64,000 bases of DNA from positions 1,570,378 through 1,634,377 of the forward strand of contig NC_015682.1 of the NCBI RefSeq assembly GCF_000215975.1. The letters are read 5' to 3'. Source of the stretch: Thermodesulfobacterium geofontis OPF15 (GTDB lineage Bacteria; Desulfobacterota; Thermodesulfobacteria; Thermodesulfobacteriales; Thermodesulfobacteriaceae). The position numbers and the translations under genes were made by a program. Below are positions 59,820-64,000 of this stretch, piece by piece. The notes beneath the pieces are model-generated. The model was not told where the DNA came from and did not search any database. It saw only the letters and a list, made by a program, of their open reading frames with translations. Position 1 is the first letter of the stretch, and every line of letters begins with the position of its first letter.

Positions 59820-60227
59820 TTATACCTCCGCTTTTAGTAAAAGACCTCTTAAATATTTTTTATCAATTTTTTGCGATTCCAAAAATTTTTCTATATTTTT
59901 TGCAATTCTCAAGATCTCTTCTAAAGGAATTTGTCTGATAACCTCGTTTGTTTCTTTGTTGATAATTTTAAAAATGGGAATGTTTAGCTCTTGGTCTATT
60001 TCAACTCTTAGCTCTTTGTTAAGAGGATTGAGAACTTCATTTATTTTTTCTAAATATTTATCAAAGTTTTTAAAAATTCTCTGAAATTCTCTTATGATTT
60101 CTTCTCTTTTTTTTATTAAATCTACATTAAAATTTGGATTTACAGAGGCTTTAACCCTATTTCCTTTTATGTCAATATTATTAAAGGTGTTGAAGTTTAT
60201 AAATAGTCCTGGTCCTTTTATTTCCAT
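59820..60227 (-). CDS. flaG: FlaG-like flagellar protein
   Basis: A 135-residue member of the FlaG/YvyC family. The core ELRVEIDQELNIPIFKIINKETNEVIRQIPLEEILRIAKNIEKFLE near 72-114 is diagnostic. FlaG affects filament length in several bacteria. It is the first gene of the flaG-fliD-fliS operon and lies about 29 bp after a good sigma-28 promoter. The N-terminal half is divergent and basic. Confidence 0.88.
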   Translation of the reverse strand: MEIKGPGLFINFNTFNNIDIKGNRVKASVNPNFNVDLIKKREEIIREFQRIFKNFDKYLEKINEVLNPLNKELRVEIDQELNIPIFKIINKETNEVIRQIPLEEILRIAKNIEKFLESQKIDKKYLRGLLLKAEV

Positions 60228-60255
60228 TTTAAAAACCCTTTTTTATCATTTTTTA

Positions 60256-60282
60256 TTATCGGATAATTTTTAAAAAACTTTA
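60256..60282 (-). promoter_or_regulatory. Sigma-28 (FliA) promoter of the flaG-fliD-fliS operon
   Basis: On the minus strand TAAA (60279-60282), 15 bp and TCCGATAA (60256-60263) match the FliA consensus TAAA-N15-GCCGATAA at every position except the first G of the -10. The predicted start is near 60249, just before flaG. It places filament-cap genes in the late flagellar class. Confidence 0.85.
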
Positions 60283-60377
60283 GAAGCGATTTTTTAAAAA
60301 TTTGCAAAATTGAAAATTTGATTAAAAATTAAAATTTTAACCTTTTGTGAAGAAATAATTTTAATAGAGGGGTTAAA

Positions 60378-61286
60378 ATGAAAAGAAGACATTTTATTAG
60401 GATATGGGATTTAAAAAAAGAAGAGGCTTTGGGACTTATTAATAGAGCTTTAGAGTTGAAAAGAAATAAAAATTGGGAAAGAAAATTTATAGGGAAAATA
60501 CTGGGGTTAATTTTTGAAAAACCTTCTACCAGAACAAGGATTTCTTTTGAGTCTGCGATGATTAAATGGGGAGGAAGTAGTATTTTTTTATCTTCTAAGG
60601 ATTTACAACTTAGTAGAGGTGAACCTATAAAAGATACAGCAAGGGTTATCTCAAGATATATAGATATATTAGTTTTGAGAACTTATAAACAGGAAACCAT
60701 AGAGGAGTTTGCTAAGTATTCTTCTATTCCTGTTATAAACGGGCTTTCTGATAGATTTCATCCCTGTCAGGTTTTATCAGATATAATGACTGTAATAGAA
60801 AAGGGAAAGGACCTTTATAAGGACAAGATTGTCTGGATAGGAGATGGAAATAATGTAGCACAGTCTTGGATTGAAGCAAGTGCACTTCTTGGTTTTAAAT
60901 TAGTTTTGGCTTGTCCAAAGGGATTTGAACCAGAGGAGGAGCTATTAAAAGAGGCAAAAGAAATATATAAGGCTCAGATTGAAATAGTAAATAATCCAGA
61001 AGAAGCAATAAAGGGAGCTGAAGTTATTAATACTGATGTATGGACAAGTATGGGACAAGAAGAGGAAAGCGAAAAAAGAAGATTTGCTTTTAAAAACTTT
61101 CAAGTAAATAATGAACTTTTAAAACTTGCGGATCCTTCAGCAATAGTGCTTCATTGTTTGCCTGCTCATAGAGATGAAGAAATTACAGAAGAAGTTTTAG
61201 AGGGACATCAATCTGTAGTTTGGGATCAAGCAGAAAATAAAATGTGGCTCCATATGGCACTTATTGAATTTTTATTAGAAAGATAA
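60378..61286 (+). CDS. argF: Ornithine carbamoyltransferase
   Basis: ArgF makes citrulline from ornithine and carbamoyl phosphate. The 302-residue enzyme has STRTR at residues 51-55 (FEKPSTRTRISFE), the HPCQ motif near 133 (RFHPCQVLSD), the ornithine loop and HCLPAHR near 259. It starts behind a GAGGGG ribosome site. The slyD-like gene follows after a short gap (31 bp to its ATG), so these two may share a transcript. argH is 9 kb away on the opposite strand. Confidence 0.96.
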   Translation: MKRRHFIRIWDLKKEEALGLINRALELKRNKNWERKFIGKILGLIFEKPSTRTRISFESAMIKWGGSSIFLSSKDLQLSRGEPIKDTARVISRYIDILVLRTYKQETIEEFAKYSSIPVINGLSDRFHPCQVLSDIMTVIEKGKDLYKDKIVWIGDGNNVAQSWIEASALLGFKLVLACPKGFEPEEELLKEAKEIYKAQIEIVNNPEEAIKGAEVINTDVWTSMGQEEESEKRRFAFKNFQVNNELLKLADPSAIVLHCLPAHRDEEITEEVLEGHQSVVWDQAENKMWLHMALIEFLLER

Positions 61287-61317
61287 AAAATTTAGAATTT
61301 TGAGGAGGTTTTTGGCT

Positions 61318-61803
61318 ATGGATTCTATTGAAAAAGATTTTTTTGTAAAAATTAGGTATCATTTAGAATTAAAAGAGGAGAAAGTTCCTTCTTGGTTTTC
61401 TCAACCTATAGAAGCAAGTTTTATTTTAGGAAGAGAAGCTATTCCTAAAGTTATAGAGGAGGCAGTAGTTGGGAAAAAAGAAGGGGATGAAGTTGAAGTA
61501 GTTATTCCTCCTGAGTCTGCTTATGGACCCCATCTTCCCTATTTAATAAAGGAAGTTGATATAAATACACTTAAACATCCTGAAAAGATTAAGGTTGGAG
61601 AATGGTATGAAGAAATAAATAAATATGGTTCAAGGGTTTCTTTTAAAGTTTTAGAAATTAAGGGAGATAAAATTAAGGCTGATTTTAATCATCCTGCTGC
61701 TGGAAAAACTGTAATTATGAAAATTAAGATTTTAGAAGCAAGACCTGCTACTTCTTTTGAAATTTTATCTGCTGAATTTAGAGCCTATGGATGTGGCACC
61801 TGA
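61318..61803 (+). CDS. FKBP-type peptidyl-prolyl isomerase (SlyD-like)
   Basis: A 161-residue protein of the SlyD/FKBP group. The N-terminal region DFFVKIRYHLELKEEK and GKKEGDEVEVVIPPESAYGP, then an insertion-in-flap domain and the closing HPAAGKTVIMKIKILEARPAT match. It lacks the His/Cys-rich nickel-binding tail of E. coli SlyD. It assists folding in the cytoplasm. The ATG at 61318 lies 9 bp after GAGGAGG, so the upstream TTG frame start at 61300 is unlikely. A hairpin terminator at 61813 follows. Confidence 0.85.
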   Translation: MDSIEKDFFVKIRYHLELKEEKVPSWFSQPIEASFILGREAIPKVIEEAVVGKKEGDEVEVVIPPESAYGPHLPYLIKEVDINTLKHPEKIKVGEWYEEINKYGSRVSFKVLEIKGDKIKADFNHPAAGKTVIMKIKILEARPATSFEILSAEFRAYGCGT

Positions 61804-61812
61804 AAATAATCT

Positions 61813-61849
61813 ATTGGCCGATGGATTCGGCTAATCTTTAAATTTTTAT
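61813..61849 (+). terminator. Terminator after the SlyD-like gene
   Basis: ATTGGCCGA (61813-61821) pairs with TCGGCTAAT (61827-61835), one GU, around a TGGAT loop, followed by a T-rich tract. It separates argF and slyD from the dppDF pair and leaves dppD without a clear ribosome site. Confidence 0.55.
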
Positions 61850-62792
61850 GCCCTTTTTAGAAGTAAAAGACTTAGTTTTAGGATTAAAGGAAAAATATCT
61901 TCCTTTAGTTGATAAAGTTAGCTTTTCTTTAGAAAAAAAAGAAATTCTTGGAATACTTGGGGAAAGCGGTTGTGGTAAATCTCTTACAGGATTTGCTCTT
62001 TTAAGACTTTTCCCACCTGGAATAACTCGGTATTCTGGAGAGGTAATTATAGATGGTATTTCTTTATATGATCTTCCTGAAGAGGAAGTTTTAAAGCTAA
62101 GGGGTAGAAAGGTTGCTATTATTCTTCAAGATCCCTTAAGTTCCCTTAATCCTGTTCTTACCATCGGAGAGCAAATTGAGGAGGTTTTAAAGTATCATTT
62201 TAATTTAAGTAAAGAAGAAAGAAGGGAAAGGGCAATTAAGCTTTTAAAAGAAGTTGGTATGCCTGATCCTGAAATTAGGATAAAAAGTTATCCTCATCAG
62301 CTTTCAGGAGGCTTGAGACAAAGAGCTATGATTGCTATGGCTCTTGCAGGGGAACCTGAACTTTTAGTTGCTGATGAGCCAACTACTGCCCTTGATGTAA
62401 CCTTACAGACACAAATTCTTGAGCTTCTTTATGAGTTAAATCAAAAAAAGAATTTATCCATAGTTTTTATAAGCCATGACCTTGGAATTATAAGATGGAT
62501 TGCAAATAGGGTGTGTGTTTTTTACGCAGGAGAAATTGTAGAAACTGCACCTACGGAAGAGCTCTTTAATAATCCTTTACATCCCTATACCCAAACCCTT
62601 ATTGAATCCTACCCAAAGGAAGGGAAAATTAAAAAAGTTTTAAAAGGTGGAGTGGTTAATTTAGCCGAAAAACCAAAAGGTTGTAGATATTTTGAAAGAT
62701 GCGAAATTTCTTGTGAAGAGGGAAAAGAAAAACATCCAGAACTTATTTCTGTTAAAAAAGAGCATTGGGTGAGATGTTTTAAATATGGCTAA
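61848..62792 (+). CDS. dppD: Oligo/dipeptide ABC transporter ATPase (DppD/OppD-like)
   Basis: A 314-residue ATPase of peptide/nickel importers. Walker A GESGCGKS near residue 41, signature LSGGLRQRAMIAMALAG near 154 and Walker B LLVADEPTTALDVTLQ near 174. The C-terminal extension YSPYPKEG-like CRYFERCEISCEEGKEKHPELISVKKEHWVRCF carries three or more Cys, typical of the OppD family's Fe-S-type domain. No permease or binding-protein gene is adjacent in the window. Overlaps dppF by 8 bp. Confidence 0.9.
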   Translation: MPFLEVKDLVLGLKEKYLPLVDKVSFSLEKKEILGILGESGCGKSLTGFALLRLFPPGITRYSGEVIIDGISLYDLPEEEVLKLRGRKVAIILQDPLSSLNPVLTIGEQIEEVLKYHFNLSKEERRERAIKLLKEVGMPDPEIRIKSYPHQLSGGLRQRAMIAMALAGEPELLVADEPTTALDVTLQTQILELLYELNQKKNLSIVFISHDLGIIRWIANRVCVFYAGEIVETAPTEELFNNPLHPYTQTLIESYPKEGKIKKVLKGGVVNLAEKPKGCRYFERCEISCEEGKEKHPELISVKKEHWVRCFKYG

Positions 62793-63744
62793 ATCTGTGG
62801 TTGAAGTTAAAAATATCTGGAAAAGTTATGAAATTAAAAGATGGGGCTTTAAAAGGATTTCCTTTTATGCATTAATAGATGTTAGTCTTAGTGTTTTTGA
62901 GGGAGAAAGTGTAGGGATCTTAGGAGAAAGTGGTTGTGGAAAAACTACCTTAGGAAAAATTATTCTTGATCTTGAAAAGCCAGATAAAGGAGAAGTTTTA
63001 TGGTTTGGAAAAGGTCTTAAGAATCTTACTAAAGAGGAATATAAAATTTTTAGACCAAAAATCCAAGCTGTTTTCCAAGATCCCTATTCTTCTTTAAATC
63101 CCAGATATAAAGTTTCTGATATTCTTTTAGAACCCTATCTTATAAATGTTGAAAAGGATAAAGAAAAGGGGCTTGAAAAGGCTAAAGAGGTTTTAAGTTT
63201 GGTAGGTCTAAGGGTTGAAGTTTTAGATAAATATCCTCATGCCTTAAGTGGTGGAGAAAGGCAAAGAGTAGCTTTAGCAAGAACTTTAATGGTTTCTCCT
63301 TCCTTAATTGTCCTTGATGAGCCAACTTCAGCCTTAGATACTACTTTAGCAGGTCAAATACTTGAACTTCTTAAGGAATTTAAAAGGAGTTTTAATCTAA
63401 GTTATATTTTAATAAGTCATTCTTTACCTGTAGTTCTTTATCTTTCTGATTGGATTATAGTAATGTATTTGGGAAGGGTTGTTGAAATTTGTAAAAAGGA
63501 AGTATTTTTTGAGACCTCACATCATCCTTATACATTAATGCTCTTAAATGCATATCCAGATCCTTTTTCTCCTAAGGCTCTTTTTTCAAAAAAAGTAAAA
63601 GGAGAAATTGCAAGTCCTCTCTTTAGACCAACTGGATGTGAATTTCACCCAAGATGTGAAGAAGCTGAAAAATTTTGCAAAGACTCTGTTCCCCAATTAA
63701 GAAAAATAGGAGACTCTCAATATATAGCCTGTTTTAAAAGATAA
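62785..63744 (+). CDS. dppF: Oligo/dipeptide ABC transporter ATPase (DppF/OppF-like)
   Basis: A 319-residue partner ATPase: Walker A GESGCGKT near residue 48, signature LSGGERQRVALARTLMVSPSL near 154 and Walker B LIVLDEPTSALDTTLAG near 174, then the C-terminal Cys motif CEFHPRCEEAEKFC near 290. Fits DppF/OppF, which form a heterodimer with DppD. Its start overlaps the dppD stop by 8 bp. Substrate (peptide, nickel or sugar oligomer) cannot be told. Nothing obvious follows in the next 256 bp. Confidence 0.9.
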   Translation: MAKSVVEVKNIWKSYEIKRWGFKRISFYALIDVSLSVFEGESVGILGESGCGKTTLGKIILDLEKPDKGEVLWFGKGLKNLTKEEYKIFRPKIQAVFQDPYSSLNPRYKVSDILLEPYLINVEKDKEKGLEKAKEVLSLVGLRVEVLDKYPHALSGGERQRVALARTLMVSPSLIVLDEPTSALDTTLAGQILELLKEFKRSFNLSYILISHSLPVVLYLSDWIIVMYLGRVVEICKKEVFFETSHHPYTLMLLNAYPDPFSPKALFSKKVKGEIASPLFRPTGCEFHPRCEEAEKFCKDSVPQLRKIGDSQYIACFKR

Positions 63745-64000
63745 AAAGAGTAGTCTTAAGTGATTAATTTAAAGTTAAAAATTGAAACAAAAGAAATTTA
63801 AAGAAAATTAAAGAATAAGTTAAAAAATTAAAGCTTATGGATTTAAAATCCCCCAAAATAGCTATCATTCAATAAATAAACCCTAAGAATGAAAAAGCTT
63901 CTAAGAGGATTTAATTTTAAGTAATTGATTTTTTGAAACTTTTAAAATTTAAATTTAGATTTTTAAATCTGTCTTTAATCAGCTTTATTGGAGTTTGTAT
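63745..64000. other. AT-rich tail with no supported gene
   Basis: After dppF the last 256 bp are about 80% A+T with no terminator hairpin, ribosome site or convincing coding frame. A minus-strand frame entering from the right edge is open for 27 codons before a stop at about 63916, which could be the end of a gene beyond the window, but a stretch this short can occur by chance. Confidence 0.4.

Noticed and set aside
63919..64000. Minus-strand frame open from the right edge for 27 codons
   Set aside because: Too short and too Lys/Asn/Phe-rich to support a gene without the flanking sequence; recorded only as a possibility in the tail entry.

Overview
This 64-kb window is an AT-rich (roughly one-third GC), densely packed chromosomal segment of a thermophilic, anaerobic Gram-negative bacterium. 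BamA, LolC/E-LolD, the flagellar L- and P-ring genes and a porin show a diderm envelope. A four-subunit pyruvate:ferredoxin-type oxidoreductase, an archaeal-type PEP carboxylase, an archaeal-type phosphoglycerate mutase, a separate fumarase beta subunit and very Lys/Glu/Ile-rich proteins point to an anaerobic thermophile of the Thermodesulfobacterium type. That assignment is inference; there is no rRNA here. I see no prophage, CRISPR array or large genomic island. The only mobile unit is a RAYT-type transposase gene bracketed by direct copies of a double palindrome.

Layout: 1-6763 (minus) is a flagellar rod/ring/hook operon flgF-flgG-flgA-flgH-flgI-flgJ-flgN-flgK, with flgK cut by the left edge. 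6957-17056 (minus) holds bamA, lolD, lolC/E, lysS, a tyrosine recombinase, a hybrid histidine kinase and an MFS exporter. 17214-19259 (plus) has cspA, a DUF4911 protein and PEP carboxylase; aroC faces back. 20449-31675 (plus) runs ispD, an unknown gene, aconitase, a lytic transglycosylase with a frameshifted signal peptide, a DUF2703-like protein, pyrG, a PHP phosphoesterase, nadA, zapB-like, zapA, a 6S RNA, rny and ymdB. def and fabG (minus) are followed by the por operon (33151-36136). 36182-41799 (plus) mixes four tRNAs (Gly, Lys, Glu, Met) with UPF0173, mobB, queC, a YkgJ-like protein, a Fur/PerR regulator, a Nif3-like protein, a coiled-coil zinc-ribbon protein and tsaC. 41765-51438 (minus) has trxB, a zinc-ribbon protein, nadB, apgM, tatC, tatA/B, alr, a second TrxB-like flavoprotein, yacG, a universal stress protein and argH. 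Then come the RAYT element, a porin with tandem promoters, UPF0280, fumarase beta and an Rrf2 regulator. serS is followed by a nuclease, a second flagellar operon flaG-fliD-fliS-(fliT-like) behind a sigma-28 promoter, and finally argF, an FKBP-type isomerase and the dppD-dppF ATPase pair.

How the genes work together: Por, PEP carboxylase, aconitase and fumarase belong to carboxylation and TCA-type carbon flow; NadA plus NadB make quinolinate; BamA and LolCDE build the outer membrane; Tat, the porin and the flagellar genes serve the envelope. Points most worth a second look are alr, which appears to start at ATT; a T10 homopolymer separating the transglycosylase from its signal peptide; the RAYT element with its paired palindromes; the 6S RNA that overlaps the 3' end of zapA; sigma-28 and sigma-54-like flagellar promoters; and ispD and serS promoters so close to the start codon that the mRNAs look leaderless. 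I did not find a clear new multi-gene defence or metabolic system.
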